Part shown: positions 1-7,088 of the stretch, in pieces
How the letters are laid out: every line of letters begins with the position of its first letter
Numbering within the stretch: position 1 is the stretch's first letter
The notes under the pieces: generated by a model
What the model saw: only the letters and a program-made list of their open reading frames with translations
What the model was told of the DNA's origin: nothing
The model's database searches: none
Program-made: the position numbers and the translations under genes
DNA from: CAYZDV01 sp964477275
GTDB lineage: Bacteria > Acidobacteriota > Aminicenantia > Aminicenantales > Aminicenantaceae
NCBI GenBank assembly: GCA_964477275.1
Contig: CAYZDV010000079.1
Location: 1 to 9,403 of the forward strand
Direction: 5' to 3'
Length of the DNA: 9,403 bases

Positions 1-7
1 TCTTCAC

Positions 8-1783
8 TTATTTCCTTTTCTTCCTGGCTTCAGATTCTTCCTGCGATATCAGCCTGTCGTGTTTGATGACTTCCTTGATCCACCAGTCCGGATAGTCCAG
101 TTTTTTTCTTTCTCTTGTTTCCGGTTCGTAGAGCCAGACGTGGTTGTACTTGACGAGCAGCATATCGCCCAGCTCCCACCAGGCGTTGATGACGCTGTTG
201 GCCTGGTTGAGGCAGTAATCGGTCAGGAATTCCTTCGCCTGAGCGGGGCTGGTTTTGTAGAGCTCGAGGGCGATTTTGTCGACAACGGGAGTTCTGGCGA
301 TTGCTTCCCCTTCCCATTTTTCCTGGGCCTGGCGGATATCCTGGATGGCATAGGAATAGACCACCTGGGCATGGAAATCGACGTAGTCAAAGGCCCAGCG
401 GGCGGAGTTTCTGTCGAAGACCCAGTGATCCCCGATTTCAAACGAGCGGGGAATCCTGCTAATACCGGCATAAAGAGGCAGAAAACAGGAAGTGTCCTGG
501 GCCCCGAAAGCCAGCCAGACAATCCCTCCGATTTCCCCTGGCATCCAGCTCCTGGATTGTGTCACGGTCGTGTATTCGGCGCGGTTGTCGCTGATGAATC
601 TTTTGGTGTTGTAGGTTTTGCCCTCGAATTTGAAAGGTCGGGTCAGGTAATTCGGGTTGGCAAAGGGGCCGGCCTGGAGTGTTCCTCTTAAGTCATAGGG
701 AGTTCCTTCGGATTTGTCGCGGACGATGGCGATGACATCCTGAAGGGAGAGCTTCCTGTCCGGCCTGACAGAAAAGGGAAGCTCCATGTTCGGCGTCTCC
801 GGGCTGAATTTCCTGGAGGGAGCCACCAGGTCGAAGAACCGCCAGAGGCGGCCATGCCAGCCGTTGGTGCTCGCCGCGCTTCCCTCGGTAGGGCAATAAG
901 CCTTTTTCCAGTTGAACGGCTGGCCGCTCTTCGGGTCGTAATAGCCGTTCTCGATGGCATAAGAGATGACGTTCGGGGAGGCCATGAAATAGTCCGGGTT
1001 GTTGAGGTCGATCTCGCCGATTCTCGACTCGTTGGGACAGACGCTGACGTGGTCATCGGGAACCCTCTGGGCACACCACACCGCGCCCGGCTTGCCGCTC
1101 TCCGGCTTCCAGAGAGGACCGACAGGCATAATCTCGAAAATCCACACCTCGTTGGGGTCAGCCACGGCCAGCATCTCGCCGGTATCGGTGAACCCGTAGC
1201 CGTATTGCTCGGTCAGAGAGCCCATGAGCTGGATGGCTTCCCTTGCGGTTTTGCATCTCTCCATGGCCAGAAGGGTCAGCATGGTGACGTCAAAGGTAGC
1301 GGTAGGGGTGGGATTTTCCATTCTTCTCTGGGTCCCGATTGTCGATTCGCCAATGGCTAACTGCTGGTCGTTCATGTACCCGAATGCCCCGTGAAGATAG
1401 GCGTTAGTGTGAGCGAGCTGGGGGATTTCAACGCCGGTGAAATTTCTGGTGAATATATCCCATTTCAGCCCCTCATCGGGCGGGAAGGTTTTGAACTGGT
1501 CGATGTGGTAGATTTTTCGCGTCGAGCCCGGCTCGTAGTCTGCCGCAGGAACATAACGCCAGGTCCAGTCACAGACGCCACAATCACAGGTATGGGTGGT
1601 CATGACCGAACCGTCCACAGAGGCATCCTTGCCCACAATAACCACCGTGCAGGCATCGTGCGGAAAACCCTTCTGTGCGGTCTCACCCGGCTGCCCATTG
1701 GAAGAAATGAAGACCGTGGCGCCGATGAAGACCAGAATCCCGAGAAGGATGCCAGCAGCCCAGAATAACTTTTTCAAATTCAC
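8..1783 (-). CDS. Exported C69-family dipeptidase, paralogue 1 (591 aa)
   Basis: This is a predicted Ntn-hydrolase dipeptidase of peptidase family C69 (U34, PepD-like), which hydrolyses dipeptides or short peptides. Residues 6-27 form a hydrophobic signal or anchor segment, followed by a short propeptide and Cys45. In this family a cysteine in this context (AC-TVVIVGKDAS-DGS) becomes the N-terminal nucleophile after autoprocessing. A conserved H64-T-C-D-C-G-V-C-D-W segment follows, then FGAQDTSC and AWWELGD blocks shared with both neighbours. An upstream ATG at 1819 is in frame, but I chose the GTG at 1783. It has AAGGAGG at 1790-1796 with a 6-nt spacer, its first codons (GTG AAT TTG) match the GTG start of the copy at 3945-5705, and it puts the nucleophile at residue 45 exactly as in both paralogues. 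It is the most diverged of the three at DNA level in the central region. Its substrate is unknown. The family call is confident and the export is inferred. Confidence 0.9.
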   Translation of the reverse strand: MNLKKLFWAAGILLGILVFIGATVFISSNGQPGETAQKGFPHDACTVVIVGKDASVDGSVMTTHTCDCGVCDWTWRYVPAADYEPGSTRKIYHIDQFKTFPPDEGLKWDIFTRNFTGVEIPQLAHTNAYLHGAFGYMNDQQLAIGESTIGTQRRMENPTPTATFDVTMLTLLAMERCKTAREAIQLMGSLTEQYGYGFTDTGEMLAVADPNEVWIFEIMPVGPLWKPESGKPGAVWCAQRVPDDHVSVCPNESRIGEIDLNNPDYFMASPNVISYAIENGYYDPKSGQPFNWKKAYCPTEGSAASTNGWHGRLWRFFDLVAPSRKFSPETPNMELPFSVRPDRKLSLQDVIAIVRDKSEGTPYDLRGTLQAGPFANPNYLTRPFKFEGKTYNTKRFISDNRAEYTTVTQSRSWMPGEIGGIVWLAFGAQDTSCFLPLYAGISRIPRSFEIGDHWVFDRNSARWAFDYVDFHAQVVYSYAIQDIRQAQEKWEGEAIARTPVVDKIALELYKTSPAQAKEFLTDYCLNQANSVINAWWELGDMLLVKYNHVWLYEPETRERKKLDYPDWWIKEVIKHDRLISQEESEARKKRK

Positions 1784-1830
1784 CCTTGACCTCCTTGACA
1801 TGATTATTTCTCGTTGCATGAGCTTTGACT

Positions 1831-1854
1831 ATTGTATCCGAGATTTCCAGTGAA
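1831..1854 (-). promoter_or_regulatory. Weak candidate promoter for C69 paralogue 1
   Basis: Reading the minus strand, TACAAT (plus 1831-1836) is a good -10 hexamer about 48 nt upstream of the GTG start. At a 17-nt spacer the -35 position reads TGGATT, which is poor. The distance and the preceding repeat block make an independent promoter plausible, but the match is weak. Confidence 0.25.
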
Positions 1855-1910
1855 ATCCAGCCGATCATTCCCTGAGGCGCCATTTTTTTATGATAAGGGT
1901 GAAAGCTGGA

Positions 1911-2053
1911 GGATGGAGCAAGAGGACCGTTCCTGTCATGGGGTGTTTTCGTCCGTCCTCGCTCCACCAATCTTCACCGAGGGGAGAGCGAGGAGTGAAC
2001 CGAGTGGCTTTGCCTCGCCGCGGCAAAGCCGCATGACTTTGAGCGAACCATCC
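1911..2053. repeat. Degenerate copy of a dispersed palindromic element
   Basis: The segment 1931-1972 aligns with 8680-8722, with roughly 37 of 43 columns identical and one indel. The match includes an uninterrupted 18-bp block, 1951-1968 against 8701-8718. The copy begins near GGATGG (1911-1916) and ends near CCATCC (2048-2053), echoing the inverted ends of the other copy. Internally it has a perfect 9-bp stem, GGCTTTGCC (2006-2014) with GGCAAAGCC (2022-2030), and CCTCGCT (1957-1963) with AGCGAGG (1987-1993). No T-run follows the stem, so it is not an obvious intrinsic terminator. It lies just downstream of the C69 gene ending at 2074. Confidence 0.5.
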
Positions 2054-2073
2054 CGAGCCCCGGAAGATGGAAA

Positions 2074-3843
2074 TCACTTCTTTGGAGGAGGCGGCGGAGA
2101 CGACAGCGGTTCCAGCTTGTCGTATTCGACCACTGCCCGGTTCCACCACTCAGGGAAAGCGATGCGTTCGGCCTTCCGTGTTTCCGTGTTGTAGATGCGG
2201 AAATGGTTGTACTTGACCAGTAGCTGGTCGCCCAGCTCCCACCATGCGCTGACCACGGCATTGGCGTTATTGATGCAGTAATCGGTGAGGAATTCGATGG
2301 CCTGGGCGGGGTCCTTTTTGTAGAGCTCAAGAGCGTTTTGGTCGACCATCGGCGTTCTCAGGATGGCCTTTGTTTCCCATTTTTCCTGAGCTTTCTGGAC
2401 ATCCTCGATCGCCAGGGAATAGACCACCTGAGTGTGGAAGTCGACATAATCAAAGGCCCATCTGGCGGAATCGCGATCGAACACCCAGTGGTCACCGACC
2501 TGGAAGCTCCTGGGAATTTCGTTGATCCCCGCACTGAGCGGCATGTAGCAGGATGTGTCCTGGGCACCGAAAGAGAGCCAGATGATGCCTCCGATCGGGT
2601 TGGGCAGCCATCCTCTGCACTGGGTAACGGTGGTGTATTCGACGTTGTTGACGCAAATGCAGCGGGAGGCGCCGTAGCTTTTCCCTTCGAGTCTGAAGCT
2701 CCGGAAGTAGTTGGGGTTGGCAAAGGGGCCCCCTTTGATGCCCTTTGCCGGGTCAAACCCGCTCCCCTGATACTTATCCCGGGTGATGGCGATGACATTC
2801 TGGAGAGAGAGTTTTCGATCGGGCCTTACCGAAAACGGAAAGTCCATGACCTCTGTATCCGGGCTGAAATTCTTGGAGGGAGCGATCAGGGAGAAAAATC
2901 TCCAGAGGCGGCCCCTCGCGGCATGTGTGCTGGTCGCACTTCCAAACTTCGGAGAGTACGCTTTTTTCCAGTTGAAGGGCTGGCCGCTCTCCGGGTCGTA
3001 GAAGCCCTGTTCGACGGCAAAGGAAACGATGTTAGGGGAAGCCATGAAATAGTCCGGGTTGTTGAGGTCGACCTCTCCGATCCGGGATTCGTTAGGGCAG
3101 ACGCTGACATGGTCATCGGGAACCCTCTGGGCGCACCAGACAGCACCCGGTTTGCCGCTCTCTGGGGTCCACAGCGGGCCGACGGGCATGATCTCGAACA
3201 TCCAGACCTCATCCGGGTCTGCCACGGCCAGCATCTCGCCGCCGTCGTTATACCCGTAGCCGTATTGCTCGGCCATAGAGCCCATGATGGCGATCGCTTC
3301 CCTGGCTGTGGTGGCCCTCTCCATGGCGATCAGCGTCAGCATGGTGATGTCAAAGACACCCGTGGCTGTGGGGTTCCTCATCTTTCGCTGGTTGCCGATG
3401 GTCGACTCTCCGATGGCCACCTGATTCTCGTTCATGTAGCCGAACATCCCGTGGTGATAGGCATAGGTATGAGGGACCTGGGGGATGTCCACTCCAGTGT
3501 CGTCATCCTTGTATTTTTCCCATTTCACCCCCTGCTCGGGAGGCCATGTCCGGTACTGGTTGACATGGTAAATCCGGCGCACAGAGCCAGCGTCATGGTC
3601 GGCTGCGGGCACGTGACGCCAGGTCCAGTCGCAGACTCCGCAGTCACAGGTGTGAGTGGTCATGGTCGAGCCGTCGGCGGATGCGTTCTTGCCCACCAGA
3701 ATGGACGTGCAGCCCCGGAGAGAGAACTCGGTGAAGGCCGTTTCGTGACTGGCTTTGTCTGGTCCCAGAATTCCGAGAGCGCCAACCAGTGTCAGCGCTA
3801 AAAAAACCAGACTCACCAGGACCAGCGGTTTTCTTGAGCCCAT
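2074..3843 (-). CDS. Exported C69-family dipeptidase, paralogue 2 (589 aa)
   Basis: This is the second C69 (U34) Ntn-hydrolase dipeptidase. The N-terminus (MGSRKPLVLVSLVFLALT) is a signal or anchor helix, and the predicted nucleophile Cys45 follows RG in RG-CTSILVGKNASADGS. H64-T-C-D-C-G-V-C-D-W is present at 64-73, with the same middle (FGAQDTSC) and C-terminal (AWWELGD-LLVKYNH) blocks as its neighbours. The open frame extends to an ATG at 3900, but the ATG at 3843 has AAAGGAGG with a 7-nt spacer and puts the nucleophile at residue 45 as in both paralogues. The C-terminus ends in an unusual SSPPPPPKK tail absent from the other two. Residues 202-294 are encoded by DNA identical over 280 bp to the gene at 3945-5705. 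It lies 101 bp downstream of that gene. Its substrate is unknown. Confidence 0.92.
   Translation of the reverse strand: MGSRKPLVLVSLVFLALTLVGALGILGPDKASHETAFTEFSLRGCTSILVGKNASADGSTMTTHTCDCGVCDWTWRHVPAADHDAGSVRRIYHVNQYRTWPPEQGVKWEKYKDDDTGVDIPQVPHTYAYHHGMFGYMNENQVAIGESTIGNQRKMRNPTATGVFDITMLTLIAMERATTAREAIAIMGSMAEQYGYGYNDGGEMLAVADPDEVWMFEIMPVGPLWTPESGKPGAVWCAQRVPDDHVSVCPNESRIGEVDLNNPDYFMASPNIVSFAVEQGFYDPESGQPFNWKKAYSPKFGSATSTHAARGRLWRFFSLIAPSKNFSPDTEVMDFPFSVRPDRKLSLQNVIAITRDKYQGSGFDPAKGIKGGPFANPNYFRSFRLEGKSYGASRCICVNNVEYTTVTQCRGWLPNPIGGIIWLSFGAQDTSCYMPLSAGINEIPRSFQVGDHWVFDRDSARWAFDYVDFHTQVVYSLAIEDVQKAQEKWETKAILRTPMVDQNALELYKKDPAQAIEFLTDYCINNANAVVSAWWELGDQLLVKYNHFRIYNTETRKAERIAFPEWWNRAVVEYDKLEPLSSPPPPPKK
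2961..3240 (-). repeat. 280-bp perfect repeat, copy in C69 paralogue 2
   Basis: Every base from 2961 to 3240 matches 4823 to 5102 at a constant offset of 1862. The first mismatches just outside are 2960 against 4822 and 3241 against 5103. The block codes for residues 202-294 of both proteins, from GEMLAVADPDEVW to the FNWKK motif. The flanking coding sequence is clearly diverged, even at third codon positions. Confidence 0.97.
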
Positions 3844-3944
3844 CGTTGTTCCTCCTTTAGGTTGACTGGGGATAGAACTTTTTATCCCTTGAAAGTCCAT
3901 CTCAAACTTTAAATTCAGATATCCAACAGGGCAGTCACCGGAGC
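3844..3944. other. 101-bp spacer with small hairpin
   Basis: This gap separates two C69 genes. It carries the strong SD for the 2074-3843 gene (plus-strand CCTCCTT at 3851-3857) and a 6-bp inverted repeat, GGGATA (3869-3874) with TATCCC (3883-3888), around an 8-nt loop. The hairpin sits about 12 nt upstream of the SD. It could be a leader structure or mRNA-processing stem, but the stem is short and may be chance. Confidence 0.3.
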
Positions 3945-5705
3945 TTATCTTCTCCAGGATTCACCCGGTTTGAGATCATGATATCTCACCACTTCCTTCA
4001 GCCACCACTCGGGATAGGGAAGGCTGGTCATCTTTCTGTTCTCTGTGTCGTAGATGCTGAGATGATTGTACTTGACCAGAAGCGTGTCGCCCAGCTCCCA
4101 CCAGGCAGCGACGGTGTTTCGGGCGTTGTTGAGACAGTAATCGGTCAAAAAGGCGATGGCCAGTCCAGGGTCCTGCCGGTAGAGTTCTCTGGCCGTGATG
4201 TCGATGGCCGGGACCCTGTCGATGGCGGCCTTTTCCCATTTCTCCCTGGCTTTTTCCACATCCTGGATGGCATGGGAGTAGGCGACGAGGGTGTGGAAAT
4301 CGACATAATCAAAGGCCCATCTGGCGGAATCCCGGTTGAACACCCAGTGGTCACCGATGCTGAAGGAGGCCGGGATTTCCGTGATTCCGGCATGGAGCGG
4401 CATGTAGCAGGAGGTGTCCTGGGCGCCGAAGGCCAGCCAGACAATACCGCCGATGGGGTCCGGCAGCCAGCCCCTGCACTGGGTGACGGTCGTGTACTCT
4501 GCCCGGTTGACGCCGATGCTCCGGGGGGTGAAGTAGGTGTCGTTCCCGATTTTGAAAGGACGAGGATGGAAGTTGGGATTTCCGAAAGGTCCGCTCCGGA
4601 GACCCTGCCTCGGGTCAAAGGGTGTTCCCTGGTACTTGTCGCGGGTGATGGCCATCACGTCTTCGATCGAGAGCTTTCTATCCGGCTTCACAGAAAAGGG
4701 GAAATCCATATTCGGGGTTTCAGGCTGGAAATTCCGGGATGGCGCCACGAGGTCGAAGAATCGCCAGAGACGGCCCAGAATGCCTCCGCTCGCAGCGGCG
4801 CTGCCTTCGGTGGGAGAGTACACTTTTTTCCAGTTGAAGGGCTGGCCGCTCTCCGGGTCGTAGAAGCCCTGTTCGACGGCAAAGGAAACGATGTTAGGGG
4901 AAGCCATGAAATAGTCCGGGTTGTTGAGGTCGACCTCTCCGATCCGGGATTCGTTAGGGCAGACGCTGACATGGTCATCGGGAACCCTCTGGGCGCACCA
5001 GACAGCACCCGGTTTGCCGCTCTCTGGGGTCCACAGCGGGCCGACGGGCATGATCTCGAACATCCAGACCTCATCCGGGTCTGCCACGGCCAGCATCTCG
5101 CCCGAATCGTGGTATCCGTATCCGTACTGCTCGGCCAGAGAGCCCATGGTCCGGATGGCTTCCCGCGCTGTTTTGCATCTTTCCATGGCGATCAAGGTCA
5201 GGGTGGTGATGTCGAACACCGCTGTGGGTGTCGGGTTGAGCATCCTGCGGAGGCAGCCGATGGTGGCCTCTCCGATCGCCAGCTGATGCTCGTTCATGTA
5301 CCCGAAGACACCATGGTGATAGGCATAGGTACGGGGGACTTGCGGGATTTCCACTCCCGTGAAGTTTTCCTTGTACATGTCCCATTTGCTGCCCTTTTCC
5401 GGCGGCCAGGTCTTGATCTGGTTGATGTGGTATATTTTCCGGGTGGAACCTGGCTCGTGGTCAGCGGCCGGAACATGGCGCCAGGTCCAGTCGCAGACTC
5501 CGCAGTCGGCAGTGTGGGTGGTCATGGTCGAGCCGTCCGTTGAGGCCTCCCCGCCCACCAGAATCACGGTGCAGCCTCTTTCGGTCGCTTCCCATAGCGA
5601 AAGGCCATTCCTTTTGTTTTCGGCCGTGAAAAAAACAATGGAGCTGAGAACCACGGTAAGAATAAACACAACAGATAAAACACAAAGAGGTTTTCTGAAA
5701 TTCAC
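3945..5705 (-). CDS. Exported C69-family dipeptidase, paralogue 3 (586 aa)
   Basis: This is the first-transcribed of three C69 (U34) dipeptidases. It starts with GTG; AAGGAG (plus 5713-5718) lies 7 nt upstream. Residues 5-27 are a hydrophobic signal or anchor, a propeptide follows, and Cys45 (ERG-CTVILVGGEASTDGS) is the predicted autoprocessed Ntn nucleophile. The H64-T-x-D-C-G-V-C-D-W block is kept, but position 66 is Ala where both paralogues have Cys. WLAFGAQDTSC ends near residue 434 and AWWELGD lies near 534-540. About 590 aa including a signal fits the longer secreted members of the family. The protein is expected to act outside the cytoplasmic membrane on short peptides. It follows the M14-like hydrolase after a 190-bp gap containing palindromes. 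The 280-bp identity with the 2074-3843 gene covers residues 202-294. Confidence 0.92.
   Translation of the reverse strand: MNFRKPLCVLSVVFILTVVLSSIVFFTAENKRNGLSLWEATERGCTVILVGGEASTDGSTMTTHTADCGVCDWTWRHVPAADHEPGSTRKIYHINQIKTWPPEKGSKWDMYKENFTGVEIPQVPRTYAYHHGVFGYMNEHQLAIGEATIGCLRRMLNPTPTAVFDITTLTLIAMERCKTAREAIRTMGSLAEQYGYGYHDSGEMLAVADPDEVWMFEIMPVGPLWTPESGKPGAVWCAQRVPDDHVSVCPNESRIGEVDLNNPDYFMASPNIVSFAVEQGFYDPESGQPFNWKKVYSPTEGSAAASGGILGRLWRFFDLVAPSRNFQPETPNMDFPFSVKPDRKLSIEDVMAITRDKYQGTPFDPRQGLRSGPFGNPNFHPRPFKIGNDTYFTPRSIGVNRAEYTTVTQCRGWLPDPIGGIVWLAFGAQDTSCYMPLHAGITEIPASFSIGDHWVFNRDSARWAFDYVDFHTLVAYSHAIQDVEKAREKWEKAAIDRVPAIDITARELYRQDPGLAIAFLTDYCLNNARNTVAAWWELGDTLLVKYNHLSIYDTENRKMTSLPYPEWWLKEVVRYHDLKPGESWRR
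4823..5102 (-). repeat. 280-bp perfect repeat, copy in C69 paralogue 3
   Basis: This is the partner of 2961-3240, identical at all 280 positions by direct reading. Both copies sit at the same codon positions of the two paralogues with no indel, as expected if one copy overwrote the other by gene conversion. A collapse of similar reads in assembly would give the same picture. Confidence 0.97.
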
Positions 5706-5746
5706 CTCAATTCTCCTTCCTTAATTTGGGGATTGGGATTTTGATA

Positions 5747-5783
5747 GAGATTGCCACGCTCCTTTTGGTCGCTCGCAATGACC
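5747..5783 (-). repeat. REP-like palindromic intergenic repeat
   Basis: On the minus strand this reads GTCATTGCGAGCGACC, then AAAAGGAGCGTGGCAATCTC. It resembles the GTCATTGCGAG...GGCAATCTC type of short dispersed repeat that I recall from many unrelated bacterial genomes. The arms GCAAT (5775-5779) and ATTGC (5750-5754) are inverted. It lies between the M14-like gene and the first C69 gene. The family assignment is from memory; copy number elsewhere in this genome cannot be seen. Confidence 0.55.
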
Positions 5784-5832
5784 CCATGCCACCACTTGTT
5801 GCGTTGACATTATTATGAGCGCAATAAATAAA

Positions 5833-5876
5833 GTGACAACGTAGGCGCGTCATCGGCGCCGCATATGTTTTGTCAC
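5833..5876 (-). terminator. Hairpin downstream of M14-like gene, possible terminator
   Basis: Outer arms GTGACAA (5833-5839) and TTGTCAC (5870-5876) flank inner arms GGCGC (5844-5848) and GCGCC (5856-5860). On the minus strand the hairpin begins about 19 nt after the M14-like stop codon and is followed by TTTATTTATT. That arrangement suggests a Rho-independent terminator, although the T-run is interrupted and the middle of the stem is imperfect. It may instead be another palindromic repeat. Confidence 0.4.
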
Positions 5877-5895
5877 ATCCTCTATGGCGTTTGTA

Positions 5896-7059
5896 TCAAT
5901 TGGTAAAAATCCTCTCTATATCCGCTTTGGAGGGGTCATGATAATAGTAACCGACGCCGTTTGTGACCAGCTCCGCGTAGCGGGGAACGTTGTGAACGGT
6001 GATGGCCCTCTCCGGGGTTCTTCTGGAATACTGGCGGATGAGCTCCAGGGTCACCGAGCAGTGCTGGCCGACGCGATTTCTCATCGGCCAGCCGACCTCA
6101 TCGTAGGGGACAAAGAGCTTCCCTTTCCTGGACAGGCTCAGCAGAAAGGGGTCTTTTCCGTCCAGGAGCAGGGCGACGGTTTTCGGGCCGGTCGGCTGGT
6201 CAAGGAAGGGGATGGGAGCTTCCAGCAGAAAAGGCAGGGTATCGGAATAATCTCCGATCTCCCGGTGGGAAAGGCCCCGGAATCCCGGTGGAGAAGGCTC
6301 GACATGGTTCTGGAAGCCTTCCCTGGCTTTGACAGTGAGGGCGGCCATGGTCGCCAGCCGGATGGATTTTTCCGGAGCCACGATGCAGTTGGTCACCGGA
6401 AACATGGTTTCCGCGCCGTGGATGTCGATGGCCATGTCCACTTTCTCTTCTCTCATTATCTGCATGGCGGCATAGGTGACCTGTTCCATGAGGAGCCCGT
6501 TCGGCCGACCGGGCCAGGTCCGGTTCGTGTTGCGGGCATCGATGAAGGAAAGGAGCTGGCGATCAGGATAGTGGATGTAGACATCCGGGTCCGGCCACTG
6601 ATCGAGGGGCGATGCATCCCGGTTTCCCATCCTGAATTTCTTGCTTCCCCAGGAGGTGGGGATTTCAAAATAGAGAGGATAGCCGTCTCCGGGCCGGGTG
6701 TTCCGCGAGGCACTGTGGTTGAACTGGGGGATGACGACGAGCGTGCCCTTCTCGACCACGGCATTTTCGATGAAGATGAGGGCGGCGAGAATGCTGGCCG
6801 GTTCGTTGGCATGGGTGTTGGCCATGATCAGCATCTTTCCTCCCTCTTCCTTTCCTTCCAGGAAGAAGACGTTGGTGTCGGCCATGGTTCCCTTCAGGCT
6901 CTGGCAGTAGTCGCTCAACTTGGCGACTTTTGTCACCCCGGGCCCGGCCACGATGGGCATCTGGTAATGGCGGTGGCGGAAAAGCTGAAAGCCTGAAAAT
7001 GCCATCAGGCCGATGAAGATGAGCAGGAGGACCGCTTTTCTGAGCCATTCCCGCGACAT
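5896..7059 (-). CDS. Membrane-anchored M14-type zinc hydrolase (succinylglutamate desuccinylase/aspartoacylase-like)
   Basis: This is a predicted zinc-dependent carboxypeptidase or deacylase of the M14 AstE/AspA-like group. Numbered from the ATG at 7080, His90 and Glu93 in NTHANEPA form the HxxE zinc motif. DARNTNRTWPG at 181-191 matches the substrate-binding N-x-R-x-x-PG segment, His221 in DIHGAE is the third zinc ligand, and Glu287 in LLEAP is the likely general base. All expected catalytic residues are present. Residues about 14-34 form a single hydrophobic segment, unusual for AstE/AspA enzymes, which are mainly cytoplasmic; the domain is probably displayed outside the membrane. I prefer the ATG at 7059 (codon 8, 387 aa) because GGAG lies 7 nt upstream, while the ATG at 7080 has only AGAAG. 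The gene follows the small membrane protein by 29 nt and is probably in one operon with it. The substrate, an N-acyl amino acid or a peptide C-terminus, is not determinable. Confidence 0.85.
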   Translation of the reverse strand: MSREWLRKAVLLLIFIGLMAFSGFQLFRHRHYQMPIVAGPGVTKVAKLSDYCQSLKGTMADTNVFFLEGKEEGGKMLIMANTHANEPASILAALIFIENAVVEKGTLVVIPQFNHSASRNTRPGDGYPLYFEIPTSWGSKKFRMGNRDASPLDQWPDPDVYIHYPDRQLLSFIDARNTNRTWPGRPNGLLMEQVTYAAMQIMREEKVDMAIDIHGAETMFPVTNCIVAPEKSIRLATMAALTVKAREGFQNHVEPSPPGFRGLSHREIGDYSDTLPFLLEAPIPFLDQPTGPKTVALLLDGKDPFLLSLSRKGKLFVPYDEVGWPMRNRVGQHCSVTLELIRQYSRRTPERAITVHNVPRYAELVTNGVGYYYHDPSKADIERIFTN

Positions 7060-7088
7060 TTTAATTCTCCGTTTTTTCATGAGATCTT

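Larger units (their letters stand above)
1784..2073. other. 290-bp intergenic region between two C69 genes
   Basis: No convincing gene lies here. The gap holds the SD of the downstream C69 gene (1790-1796), a possible minus-strand -10 box (TACAAT, plus-strand ATTGTA at 1831-1836) without a good -35 box, and a repeat-derived block from about 1911 to 2053. Short open frames across it have no supporting SD and look fortuitous. Confidence 0.6.

Noticed and set aside
2006..2030. Perfect 9-bp stem considered as a terminator for the C69 gene ending at 2074
   Set aside because: No T-run follows on the minus strand, and the stem belongs to a repeat-derived block.
2338..3801. Long plus-strand open frame (487 codons) opposite a C69 gene
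   Set aside because: It is antisense to a well-supported gene, has no SD, and the same antisense frame appears opposite the neighbouring paralogue. It arises from codon bias in GC-rich coding DNA.
3978..5543. Long plus-strand open frame (521 codons) opposite the third C69 gene
   Set aside because: It is a shadow frame like the one at 2338-3801; their similarity reflects the paralogy of the real minus-strand genes.
5804..5832. Promoter-like TTGACA-17-AATAAA on the plus strand
   Set aside because: The -35 is good but the -10 is poor, it points into a hairpin, and no plus-strand gene follows.
5884..6996. Plus-strand open frame opposite the M14-like gene
   Set aside because: The opposite strand carries complete M14 catalytic motifs, while this frame shows no recognisable domain.
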